A DNA stretch of 21,751 bases from a virus. Under the pieces are notes generated by a model. The model searched no databases. It saw only the letters and a list, made by a program, of their open reading frames with translations, and was not told the DNA's origin. Both the position numbers and the translations under genes were made by a program. Shown piece by piece: positions 6,745 to 12,181 of this stretch. The number at the start of each line of letters is the position of its first letter. Position 1 is the stretch's first letter. Location: positions 1 through 21,751 of IMG/VR virus record IMGVR_UViG_3300037346_000355; one strand, 5' to 3'.

Positions 6745-7004
6745 TACTTCATCTCCTGTTCTACTATTGCGATTGCTTCCATGATTGCTAGGTCGAACGC
6801 ATCATCATTGCTTGTGCCCTTCGGCCAAGGCTTGGAATACCTGATGCCGTCTAGCACCTTGATGATGTTGTGCTTCTCTATCCTTCGTGTGTCTACGAAG
6901 AACTCCAGTAGCTTGTTCCTATCGGCGTTCACTGCATCGCTCACATAAGAGCGAGCTATCTTCTGATTGCGTAGCTCTCTACGCTCCTGCCAGATGTTCA
7001 TCAT
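6744..7004 (-). CDS. Hypothetical protein, 86 aa
   Basis: Unrecognised; basic N-terminal helix (about residues 5-20) and an acidic C-terminus ending MEAIAIVEQEMK, the segment duplicated in the 22-aa ORF downstream. AAGGAAGGAAACAA precedes the ATG. Confidence 0.7.
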   Translation of the reverse strand: MMNIWQERRELRNQKIARSYVSDAVNADRNKLLEFFVDTRRIEKHNIIKVLDGIRYSKPWPKGTSNDDAFDLAIMEAIAIVEQEMK

Positions 7005-7019
7005 TTGTTTCCTTCCTTA

Positions 7020-7041
7020 CTTTAGGTGTGCTTTAGGTGTG
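7020..7041. repeat. 11-bp tandem duplication at end of the 82-aa gene
   Basis: CTTTAGGTGTG is present twice in tandem, followed by a weaker third copy. On the minus strand it encodes the AHLKHT tail of the 82-aa protein and includes its stop. Probably a slippage event. Confidence 0.7.
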
Positions 7042-7270
7042 CTTTGAGTTGTGCCTTTACTTCTTTAGCTGTCTCTCCTCGCCAGTAGGTAAGGTTGGAT
7101 AGTGCATACAAAACTATGCTCAACCCAGTGTCTTCGTAGTAATAGTCTTCCACTGTGTCTAGTGAATACATAGCGTCTACATAGGGCTCAGCGTATACAT
7201 ACCAGCTCTTGCCCCTACCTTCTCTCTCAATCTTTGGTGCTAGTTCTCTTAGCGGTGTAAGTGTTGCCAT
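7022..7270 (-). CDS. Hypothetical protein, 82 aa
   Basis: Unrecognised. Tyr-rich centre (VEDYYYEDTG, about residues 40-49) and a Lys/His tail (KAQLKAHLKHT) created by the short tandem duplication. The start overlaps the stop of the 51-aa zinc protein gene by one base. Confidence 0.7.
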   Translation of the reverse strand: MATLTPLRELAPKIEREGRGKSWYVYAEPYVDAMYSLDTVEDYYYEDTGLSIVLYALSNLTYWRGETAKEVKAQLKAHLKHT

Positions 7271-7425
7271 TAGTTACTCTCCTTAGTTGGTGTGTGACTG
7301 TTGTCACACTTGGTCATTGGGCTTGGTTCGCTTATAGTTCTTTCACCTGCACAGCTCTTGCATAGGTGGTCGCCTACGCTTCCAAACGTTGGGTGTATGA
7401 ACCTTGGGTAATAGTTGATGGTCAT
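7270..7425 (-). CDS. Small Cys/His protein, 51 aa
   Basis: Starts MTINYYPRF. CKSC at about residues 22-25 and a downstream Cys and His (CDNSH) suggest one zinc site. I chose the ATG at 7425 over an in-frame ATG at 7458 because GGGGAGGAC lies 7 nt before it and its ATG overlaps the stop of the upstream zinc-ribbon gene (ATGA). Function unknown. Confidence 0.75.
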   Translation of the reverse strand: MTINYYPRFIHPTFGSVGDHLCKSCAGERTISEPSPMTKCDNSHTPTKESN

Positions 7426-7580
7426 GAGTTGTCCTCCCCCCATAACATTCTTATCCAAACACTGAAGCTTGCTTTACAGCGTGGGCATCTGGAATTGTCT
7501 TCCGAGTCGTTTAGGTCCTGCTTCCACCCAGTGACGTCTTCTTTACAGTCGTAACAGACTGTGGCTTCCTTGTTAGGCAT
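7422..7580 (-). CDS. Small zinc-ribbon protein, 52 aa
   Basis: Has CYDC (residues 9-12) and CPRC (32-35), a classic two-knuckle zinc ribbon, with an aromatic C-terminal tail. The start overlaps the stop of the 60-aa gene (TAATG), and the stop overlaps the next start (ATGA). Likely a nucleic-acid or protein-binding mini-protein; role inferred from the fold only. Confidence 0.8.
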   Translation of the reverse strand: MPNKEATVCYDCKEDVTGWKQDLNDSEDNSRCPRCKASFSVWIRMLWGEDNS

Positions 7581-7762
7581 TAGCCTTCCTCTCTTTCTTC
7601 CTTGATTAGCTTGAATAAGTTACTCTCGGCGTCTTCCCACATTTGTTCTGTGATTAGGTAATGGGGTATGTATCTGAAATACCTCAACAAGAAAGTAGTT
7701 ATCTCTCCTTTGTACACCTCGCACAATTCCTTGTCTTCGTAGGACACTTCTGTTGTGCTCAT
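7580..7762 (-). CDS. Hypothetical protein, 60 aa
   Basis: Unrecognised acidic protein with an aromatic core (FLLRYFRYIPHYL, about residues 24-36). GGAGGAGACAC precedes the ATG. It overlaps its neighbours by ATGA upstream and TAATG downstream. Confidence 0.7.
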   Translation of the reverse strand: MSTTEVSYEDKELCEVYKGEITTFLLRYFRYIPHYLITEQMWEDAESNLFKLIKEEREEG

Positions 7763-7890
7763 TGTGTCTCCTCCTTGAATAGGCTTACAGCTTCACGCTT
7801 GGTGTAAAAGTAATACACCCTAGTGACTAGATAGCCACCTATGATGTCGCTTATACGCCACGCTCCTTCGTTGTTCTTGTCTATGGTCAC
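7759..7890 (-). CDS. Hypothetical protein, 43 aa, GTG start
   Basis: Unrecognised. I assign the GTG at 7890 because AAGGAAG lies 4 nt upstream and the GTG overlaps the TGA of the preceding zinc-ribbon gene (GTGA). A longer reading of the same frame starting at 8010 would run almost wholly over that zinc-ribbon gene and is low-complexity Arg/Ser, so I rejected it. The product has an aromatic strand-rich centre (GGYLVTRVYYFYTKREA). Confidence 0.7.
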   Translation of the reverse strand: MTIDKNNEGAWRISDIIGGYLVTRVYYFYTKREAVSLFKEETQ

Positions 7891-8018
7891 TTGCTTCCTT
7901 CTTTCTTTGCACATGGGTAGCAAACTTTCTCTACCATCTGGGGAGTTCCTAGGAGTAGAGCGTCTACACCTGAGTGAACTATGGCTTGTGTGGTGTTGCA
8001 GATGATGCATCTAGGCAT
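7887..8018 (-). CDS. Small zinc-ribbon protein, 43 aa
   Basis: Has CIIC (residues 4-7) and CYPC (33-36) with a basic tail (AKKEGSK). A strong CGAAAGGAAAGACA ribosome site precedes the ATG. It is the first gene after a GC-rich double hairpin and heads a chain of overlapping small genes. This compact two-knuckle layout is common in phage proteins of unknown role. Confidence 0.8.
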   Translation of the reverse strand: MPRCIICNTTQAIVHSGVDALLLGTPQMVEKVCYPCAKKEGSK

Positions 8019-8051
8019 TGTCTTTCCTTTCGTTAGGCTTGCATAAGAACG

Positions 8052-8092
8052 CCCCCGCTGTGGGGGGTCTTAGGGGGGCTTTCGCCCCCCTA
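8052..8092 (-). terminator. GC-rich double hairpin between small genes
   Basis: A 9-bp perfect stem (8071-8079 with 8084-8092) has a GAAA tetraloop on the minus strand. It is followed in the transcript by a second hairpin (CCCCC/GGGGG, 8052-8056 with 8062-8066) and then GTTCTT. It lies just after the stop of the 50-aa gene. It may act as a terminator or an mRNA-stabilising structure; the weak T-run keeps confidence moderate. Confidence 0.6.
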
Positions 8093-8095
8093 GAA

Positions 8096-8248
8096 CTACT
8101 TCTGAAGAGCTACTAAGAGAGCTTCAGGTATACGCTCTCCAATAGAGAGAGAGAGAGTGAGCTGTGTCTTTGGAGTGTCCTTTACGAACACGATGCTCTT
8201 GTGGCTAAGCCTTGCTATGTCTGCGGGGCTTGGGATGTTGCTTGCCAT
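8096..8248 (-). CDS. Small hypothetical protein, 50 aa
   Basis: Starts MASNIPSPADIARL. A near-perfect AGGAGGA ribosome site lies before the ATG, stronger than most in this block. A run of alternating CT codes for LTLSLS at the centre. No family recognised. It is flanked by a 206-nt structured leader upstream and by a GC-rich double hairpin after its stop, so it is isolated from its neighbours and probably separately controlled and highly expressed. Confidence 0.75.
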   Translation of the reverse strand: MASNIPSPADIARLSHKSIVFVKDTPKTQLTLSLSIGERIPEALLVALQK

Positions 8249-8454
8249 GAGTTCCTCCTATGGACTTTGGCTTAGGTAGACGAAGTTGTCTACCCACAAG
8301 ACTTGCTAGGAACCAAGAACCTAGCAAGCCACATGGGCATACAAGCTTTATAACATCTAGGGCTCTCACACCTGATAACAAGAGCCCGCCTATGCACCTG
8401 ACCTGGTCATGCACATAGACGGGCTTACTTGCTTGCGAACAGTAGCCTAAGTGA
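8249..8454 (-). promoter_or_regulatory. Structured 206-nt leader with competing hairpins
   Basis: No convincing gene in this gap. In transcript order: H1 (8383-8425), a 43-nt near-perfect hairpin; H2 (8360-8366 with 8381-8387), GGGCTCT/AGAGCCC; H3 (8302-8310 with 8320-8328), a 9-bp stem; H4 (8275-8281 with 8288-8294), a 7-bp stem; then AGGAGGA and the 50-aa gene. H1 and H2 share bases 8383-8387, so they are mutually exclusive. This is the arrangement expected of a switch or attenuator. No known riboswitch class is recognised. Confidence 0.6.
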
Positions 8455-8778
8455 CTACTTGACCTTCTTAGCCAGCTTGATAGTGCCCTTGTCGGTCATG
8501 CTTACGCCATGAGCTCGCATAATGTCCTTGCACTCTGTGATGATGCTCGTGGAGTAGTTGTTCTCCCATGCTCCAGACTCCTTGCGTGCCAGTGTCCAGT
8601 GTGCCTGAAACTGTGCTAGGACTTGGGCTAGGGATAGCTCCACTCCACCTAGGGACGCCACCTTGACCATGACCTTGGATAGGTCACGAGTGTGTAGCGA
8701 TACCGCCTTACGGGGCGTGTTCTCAGGGTGCACTGTGTGTGCGGTTGTAACTCCGTTACGGGTGAGAGTAATTGCCAT
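8455..8778 (-). CDS. Hypothetical protein, 107 aa
   Basis: Unrecognised basic, helical protein; its C-terminal end (MTDKGTIKLAKKVK) is Lys-rich. I start it at 8778 (MAITLTRNG) because the longer frame to 8880 would translate the 13-base G tract as proline and has no ribosome site. The site before 8778 (GGATAACGATTATC) is itself poor. It is the first gene of the leftward block, and its start abuts a pair of AATCGTTAT direct repeats, so it is probably under direct operator control. Confidence 0.65.
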   Translation of the reverse strand: MAITLTRNGVTTAHTVHPENTPRKAVSLHTRDLSKVMVKVASLGGVELSLAQVLAQFQAHWTLARKESGAWENNYSTSIITECKDIMRAHGVSMTDKGTIKLAKKVK

Positions 8779-8781
8779 GAT

Positions 8782-8801
8782 AATCGTTATCCAATCGTTA
8801 T
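8782..8801. promoter_or_regulatory. AATCGTTAT direct repeats, candidate operator
   Basis: Two exact 9-bp copies with an 11-bp period, so they lie on the same face of the helix, immediately before the start of the 107-aa gene. Related TAACGTTAT sequences occur at 9264-9272 and 12327-12335, both near other promoters. Binding of a regulator is inferred. Confidence 0.45.
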
Positions 8802-8859
8802 GCGTGTGTAGCGAAGGGCGGAATTGCCCAACACTCGAGCATGAACGGGGGCACACAAT

Positions 8860-8872
8860 GGGGGGGGGGGGG
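8860..8872. repeat. 13-base poly-G tract
   Basis: Thirteen consecutive Gs on the plus strand, in non-coding DNA 82 bp upstream of the leftward 107-aa gene. The length may vary by slippage, or may be a sequencing or assembly error. Confidence 0.85.
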
Positions 8873-8974
8873 CGTGCCACCGCTCATACACAAGCGGACA
8901 CCGCATAAAGCGATGCCCGCCAGACACGCAAGCGAATAGCGTTTTGGGCGGTAAGTAGACACGCCACGCTAGAT

Positions 8975-9002
8975 ACCCCTACGGGGTGGAATTCTGAATT
9001 CC
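8975..9002. repeat. Two adjacent palindromes
   Basis: ACCCC-TAC-GGGGT (8975-8987) is followed with no gap by GGAATTC-T-GAATTCC (8988-9002). Both are perfect. They lie in the gene-free control region and are candidate protein-binding sites. Confidence 0.6.
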
Positions 9003-9269
9003 TGCGGATAGTTTCCATGAGTGACCGTTCGCAACTAATTCGAAGATTATCATGAGCCACCGATTCAACCGCAAAAGTGCCACCTTATCCCCAGGTTGGA
9101 GATACGGTTGTTGCTATTTCAGTTGAGGCAGTAGCCTTTCTTCTTCGGTTTCAGTTGTCAAAGTGGCCTAAAACTGCGGAAAGGTAGGGTTGGACCCCCT
9201 AAAAACACTCTAAAGTAGCCAAGAGGGTCAAGAATGTCAAATTCTACGTATAAAACGCCCCTGTAACGT

Positions 9270-9281
9270 TATAATAATGTT
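9270..9281 (+). promoter_or_regulatory. -10 box of a leaderless promoter
   Basis: TATAAT at 9270-9275 is followed by six bases and then the ATG at 9282, so transcription would start at the A of the start codon. There is no ribosome site upstream and no clear -35. TAACGTTAT overlaps the box and could be an operator. Confidence 0.65.
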
Positions 9282-9449
9282 ATGAAATTCATGGATGACG
9301 ACCTAGTGCAGTTATGGCACTATGTCACCCACCTGCCAGAGGCTGACTTGATTGCCGCCATTGAAGAGATGTCCCAGAAGTACGAAGACCCAGAAGATGC
9401 AGAAATCTACATGATTTCTATCTGGAAGCACATTCACGGGTTCTCTTAA
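9282..9449 (+). CDS. Small hypothetical protein, 55 aa, leaderless
   Basis: Starts MKFMDDDLVQLW and ends HIHGFS; acidic and helical. No Shine-Dalgarno sequence precedes the ATG; instead a TATAAT box ends six bases upstream, the geometry of an actinobacterial leaderless mRNA. A second ATG at codon 4 is less likely. It is the first gene of the rightward block, followed by a large hairpin, so it is probably a single-gene transcript. Function unknown; an early regulator would fit its position, but nothing in the sequence proves it. Confidence 0.7.
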   Translation: MKFMDDDLVQLWHYVTHLPEADLIAAIEEMSQKYEDPEDAEIYMISIWKHIHGFS

Positions 9450-9488
9450 AACCTCCTTGTAGCCATGGCATGTGCTACCATTTACTCA

Positions 9489-9558
9489 GGTGGCCTCCTG
9501 GTCGAGTTGTAGCTGTTATCCCCTTTTCACTTACAGCTGTTTATCCCAGGAGGTCACC
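9489..9558 (+). terminator. Large hairpin after the 55-aa gene
   Basis: GGTGGCCTCCTGG (9489-9501) pairs with CCAGGAGGTCACC (9546-9558) over 13 bp with one G-T pair. Inside the loop AGCTGT and ACAGCT can pair. Five Ts follow after a gap. The loop is too large for a typical intrinsic terminator, so a processing structure is also possible. Confidence 0.45.
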
Positions 9559-9609
9559 CTTCTCATTTTTACCCTTAAATCGCCCCTGCAGCTATGACAC
9601 AATAGATGC

Positions 9610-9690
9610 ATGATTCTCCAGCTAAACCCACCACTGCCGCTAAACACCCCTAACATAACCATGCACCGAACAAATGTGGAACTCCCCTGA
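9610..9690 (+). CDS. 26-aa internally deleted copy of the MIxQLNPPLP family
   Basis: The first ten residues (MILQLNPPLP) and the end (TMHRTNV) match the two ends of the 71-aa protein at 11645-11860, but about 45 central codons are missing. The frame is intact, there is no ribosome site, and a CACAAT sequence ends six bases before the ATG, so it may be leaderless. Its TGA overlaps the next ATG (TGATG). It is either a gene remnant or a leader peptide that couples translation to the acetyltransferase gene. Confidence 0.55.
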   Translation: MILQLNPPLPLNTPNITMHRTNVELP

Positions 9691-10055
9691 TGGCTAGAAA
9701 CAACTCAGACTTTAATGGCTACAACGTTTCTTATGAAGGACCTATCTATTCCTCTTTGTACGGCGATGGGAAAAACAGCGAGACACTCTCAGTCAGAGCC
9801 ACCCACCCAGAACACGGTGATGTAGGGCATTTCTACTGGCACCCACGTACTGGTAAGATTAAAGACGTGTTAGTCCACGGAGAGCACCAAGGCAAGGGCA
9901 TCGCTACTCAAATGTACGCCGTAGCCCAACAGGTTGCGTCTACCACTAAAGGCGTCCCTGCCCCTCAACACAGCCAGAATAGAACTGACGCTGGAGATGC
10001 TTGGGCTAACTCTGTTGGAGGCACACTGCCTAGACGTAAAAAGGATTTCTACTAA
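9690..10055 (+). CDS. GNAT-like acetyltransferase, 121 aa
   Basis: A short GNAT-type protein. Motif A is visible as VLVHGEHQGKGIATQMYAVA (about residues 60-79), with the Q-x-G-K-G-I-A signature that binds the acetyl-CoA pyrophosphate, followed by a helix and a conserved HSQNRTDAGDAWANSVGG tail typical of phage members. The usual GNAT length is 140-180 aa, so the N-terminal part is reduced. No strong ribosome site is present; the ATG overlaps the stop of the 26-aa ORF. It is followed by a divergent tandem relative. The acceptor is unknown. Confidence 0.7.
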   Translation: MARNNSDFNGYNVSYEGPIYSSLYGDGKNSETLSVRATHPEHGDVGHFYWHPRTGKIKDVLVHGEHQGKGIATQMYAVAQQVASTTKGVPAPQHSQNRTDAGDAWANSVGGTLPRRKKDFY

Positions 10056-10483
10056 TGCACCCAGACAACCTAGGTAAACAATTTGACGAGCATCTAGCTG
10101 CTATTGGCAAAATGCAGCGTATTGACTCTCGTTTCGGAGAGAACTACGGATTCACCACAGGCAGTCATCACAACCCAGAAAATGGCGTCTATCACTCGGT
10201 TATGTACACCAGAGGAGACCGTAAGTGGGCAGGGGAGATGCAACACTACGATGACGGACATGTTGGGCACCTTTATGTGAACAAGGAGCACAGAGCAGGT
10301 TTGGCTTCCTTAATCCTTCACGCAACTGGTGTTGCACTTAACCACGGAGGTGAAGCACCTCAAACAGGTAGAGACATGACCCCTAAAGCAGAGAAGCTAT
10401 TTAAGAAGCAACTCCCCACTACAAGGGGAAACACTAACGTCGCAATAACTAAACCCATCGACACGTACGGAGACGAAAAATGA
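10055..10483 (+). CDS. GNAT-like protein, divergent paralogue, 142 aa
   Basis: Resembles its upstream neighbour: GHLYVNKEHRAGLASLILHA (about residues 70-89) occupies the place of motif A, but the Q-x-G-x-G signature is degraded to HRAGLA, so activity is doubtful. The C-terminus (TPKAEKLFKKQLP) is like the final strand/helix of such proteins. The start overlaps the previous stop (TAATG) with AAGGA upstream. Probably arose by duplication. Confidence 0.55.
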   Translation: MHPDNLGKQFDEHLAAIGKMQRIDSRFGENYGFTTGSHHNPENGVYHSVMYTRGDRKWAGEMQHYDDGHVGHLYVNKEHRAGLASLILHATGVALNHGGEAPQTGRDMTPKAEKLFKKQLPTTRGNTNVAITKPIDTYGDEK

Positions 10484-10719
10484 AACGTTCTAGCAATCGA
10501 GTATTAAATGTCGGCATGAGCCCTGAAAAAGCCAAGGGCATGTATGGTGGCCCTCGCGGTGTCAAGGGTGGCGATTACAGCAGGGGCAATCTTGCTCAAA
10601 CCTCAGGTGCTGTCAAAAAAGAGGCCTCCACGGTCAACGGAGCCAAAGATACCGTAAGAAAAACAGTCCCCCGTAGAAAGATAGTTCCAAACCCCCAGAG
10701 AAACAAAACAGGGCTATAA
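10480..10719 (+). CDS. Basic hypothetical protein, 79 aa
   Basis: Unrecognised; strongly basic and Gly/Lys-rich, with an RRK cluster near the C-terminus, probably disordered and possibly DNA-binding. ATGA overlap with the upstream gene; GGAGA before the ATG. Confidence 0.65.
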   Translation: MKRSSNRVLNVGMSPEKAKGMYGGPRGVKGGDYSRGNLAQTSGAVKKEASTVNGAKDTVRKTVPRRKIVPNPQRNKTGL

Positions 10720-10764
10720 AGCGATTACTGAGAAAAAAATACGTTTGCGTGGGAGAATCTAGTC

Positions 10765-10992
10765 ATGAAGAATTTAAAAATGATTGATTCCTTGCCGACA
10801 AACTCTGCGGCTATGGGAGCTATGGCTGGTGCAGCTATGGGAGCCCACGATGGCTCATCCCCAGGAAACGCCTTGATGGCTGCTGGTGTAGGAGCGGTCG
10901 TAGGTGCAGTGGGTGGCGGACTGCTCGCACGCAAGGACCGCATGGCTGAAAAGCACCAGGCACTTAATTCTACTCAGTTCAAAGATTGCTAG
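10765..10992 (+). CDS. Glycine-zipper membrane protein, 75 aa
   Basis: Residues about 14-55 are Gly/Ala-rich with repeated small-x3-small spacing (AMGAMAGAAMGA, then GVGAVVGAVGGGLLA), a glycine-zipper pattern able to form tightly packed membrane helices, ended by basic residues (RKDR). GGGAGA lies before the ATG. No signal peptide. Function unknown; small glycine-zipper proteins often affect host membranes. Confidence 0.65.
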   Translation: MKNLKMIDSLPTNSAAMGAMAGAAMGAHDGSSPGNALMAAGVGAVVGAVGGGLLARKDRMAEKHQALNSTQFKDC

Positions 10993-11001
10993 GAGACAAA
11001 T

Positions 11002-11304
11002 ATGTTATTCCACGATAAAAGAAGCGGCAACGTAGTCGCTATTGAGCACAAAGACTTACTTCCTAATGACATGGCCATGGCCAAGTACAGGTCCGTAGCT
11101 GGCCAGCAGGGCGAGAATGACGTTCAGGGGAACAGTCAGGGTGGCTACGGAATGGAACAGGGCACAGACCCAAGCAAAGAGTATCCTCAGGTCAGTAACA
11201 TGGCTCACCAAGCCATTCAGAGTATTCACGCGGAGCTTTCCCAAAGAGCTGCTTCTGAGAACGTAAAGAACGAACTACGGGCTGAAAAGATGGGTAACAA
11301 CTAA
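11002..11304 (+). CDS. Hypothetical protein, 100 aa
   Basis: Unrecognised. Gln/Gly-rich centre (about residues 34-55) and a charged helical C-terminus. AGGAGAC is a strong ribosome site, 9 nt after the upstream stop. The stop overlaps the next ATG. Confidence 0.7.
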   Translation: MLFHDKRSGNVVAIEHKDLLPNDMAMAKYRSVAGQQGENDVQGNSQGGYGMEQGTDPSKEYPQVSNMAHQAIQSIHAELSQRAASENVKNELRAEKMGNN

Positions 11305-11621
11305 TGGACGTACCTGACAGAGGAACTCACCCTAACCGTGCACAAGGAGACCATACCAGTCCGCATGACGGGTCCTTTAGACTTCAAATGCAGCGTGGCA
11401 ACTCTCCTGCAACTCTTCACGCAAGCGTCGAGCATGCTGAGAAGCACGCCGACCACATTGCGACTGGCATGGGGCATCCTGTAGAGATAAGAGTTAGTCA
11501 CCCAAGTGGGCATACTACAGGTGGTTTTGGAAGCCCTCTAAATGATACAGAAGCAGCTAGCTACAAAGAATTTATAAAAAGAAACCCTGTCAAGGTCGCT
11601 CCAGGGCAGTACGGCAAGTAA
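11304..11621 (+). CDS. His-rich hypothetical protein, 105 aa
   Basis: Unrecognised. Many His residues scattered through residues 9-72 (for example HASVEHAEKHADHIATGMGHP), Pro-rich N-terminus. Coupled to the upstream gene by TAATG. The His content hints at metal binding, but no family motif is clear. Confidence 0.65.
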   Translation: MDVPDRGTHPNRAQGDHTSPHDGSFRLQMQRGNSPATLHASVEHAEKHADHIATGMGHPVEIRVSHPSGHTTGGFGSPLNDTEAASYKEFIKRNPVKVAPGQYGK

Positions 11622-11644
11622 CAGGGGCGTTTTAAGAATAACTT

Positions 11645-11860
11645 TTGATTATTCAGTTAAACCCTCCACTACCATTCATGACTCCCAAGGGGTCAGCACT
11701 AGCTCACTTCCTAATTGACATGGGCCCTGAACACAACATTCAATGGGTTTGCTTCAATGACCGTGATGGTCAATGTTGGACATGGCAGAACTCAGATGTC
11801 AGAGCAACTAGGAATGTAACTATGCACCGTCTCAATGTAGAAGAGCCAGAAGCTCTTTAG
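11645..11860 (+). CDS. MIxQLNPPLP-family hypothetical protein, 71 aa, TTG start
   Basis: Belongs to a small family common in phages that begins MIxQLNPPLP and contains AHFLIDxGPEHxxxW and a CWTWxN segment; no function is known. The TTG at 11645 is chosen because the truncated copy at 9610-9690 starts with an ATG at the equivalent codon. There is no clear ribosome site; TAAGAA ends six bases upstream, a weak leaderless arrangement. Confidence 0.65.
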   Translation: MIIQLNPPLPFMTPKGSALAHFLIDMGPEHNIQWVCFNDRDGQCWTWQNSDVRATRNVTMHRLNVEEPEAL

Positions 11861-11868
11861 GATAAGTC

Positions 11869-12165
11869 ATGGCCATTCCATACAATCATCGTCGCACTGC
11901 AGGTAGTGGTGAAGGAGTAATCCTGTACCACGGTTCACCTGCCACTATTCCTATCGGTGAAGTAGTCCGTACAAATAAGGGCGAAGCCTCAGCAACTCCT
12001 GACATTGACAAAGCTCGTGCATACGCCGAAGGATTCTTCGGTGGAGGTAAGGGGACAATCCACAGAGTGGAACCTTTTGAGTCAGATGAGACACTTTACA
12101 CCCCTTCTAAGAAGCCAAATGAGGTAAGAAGTCGTAAAGGCTTCAAAGTTGTGGGTCATGAATAG
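11869..12165 (+). CDS. Arr-like (rifampin-type) ADP-ribosyltransferase, 98 aa
   Basis: The whole protein follows the compact Arr fold: LYHGSPATIPIGEVV (about residues 19-33) matches the HGT strand that holds NAD; KARAYAEGF (48-56) matches the helix with the second conserved aromatic; KGTIHRVEP (61-69) and NEVRSRKGFKVVGHE (84-98) match the GRIYVVEP and NPTRSYRSREPLRVVGE segments of Arr. Arr enzymes are about 140 aa and ADP-ribosylate rifampin; this one is shorter, mainly at the N-terminus and mid-region. In a phage the target is more likely a host protein or nucleic acid; this is inference. AGGATAAG precedes the ATG. A terminator follows. Confidence 0.65.
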   Translation: MAIPYNHRRTAGSGEGVILYHGSPATIPIGEVVRTNKGEASATPDIDKARAYAEGFFGGGKGTIHRVEPFESDETLYTPSKKPNEVRSRKGFKVVGHE

Positions 12166-12181
12166 CCAAAAGTAACCACAT

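Larger units (their letters stand above)
6437..6783 (-). repeat. 43-bp direct repeats flanking the 77-aa gene
   Basis: Positions 6437-6479 and 6741-6783 are identical except for one base (6444 against 6748). Each copy spans the end of one gene (codons for MEAIAIVEQEM), its stop and the ATG of the following gene. The interval between them holds the 77-aa gene and the 5' end of the 22-aa ORF. This looks like the scar of an insertion or tandem duplication that added the 77-aa gene. Confidence 0.9.
8779..9281. other. Gene-free divergent control region
   Basis: About 500 nt between the leftward and rightward blocks without a convincing gene. It holds AATCGTTAT repeats spaced 11 bp (8782-8790, 8793-8801), 13 consecutive Gs (8860-8872), adjacent palindromes (8975-8987 and 8988-9002), TTATCCCCA (9085-9093), which differs from the E. 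coli DnaA box consensus TTATCCACA at one base, and a TATAAT box at 9270. It is probably the regulatory switch point between transcription blocks. A replication-origin role is possible but not shown. Confidence 0.6.

Noticed and set aside
7891-8010. Longer version of the 43-aa gene starting at 8010
   Set aside because: The extra part overlaps the zinc-ribbon gene in another frame; the GTG at 7890 has a ribosome site and a GTGA overlap.
8205-8414. Minus-strand open frame of 69 codons in the structured leader
   Set aside because: Starts inside the 43-nt hairpin, has no ribosome site, and overlaps the start of the better-supported 50-aa gene.
8779-8880. N-terminal extension of the 107-aa gene to 8880
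   Set aside because: Would translate the 13-G tract as a proline run, lacks a ribosome site and covers the operator-like repeats.
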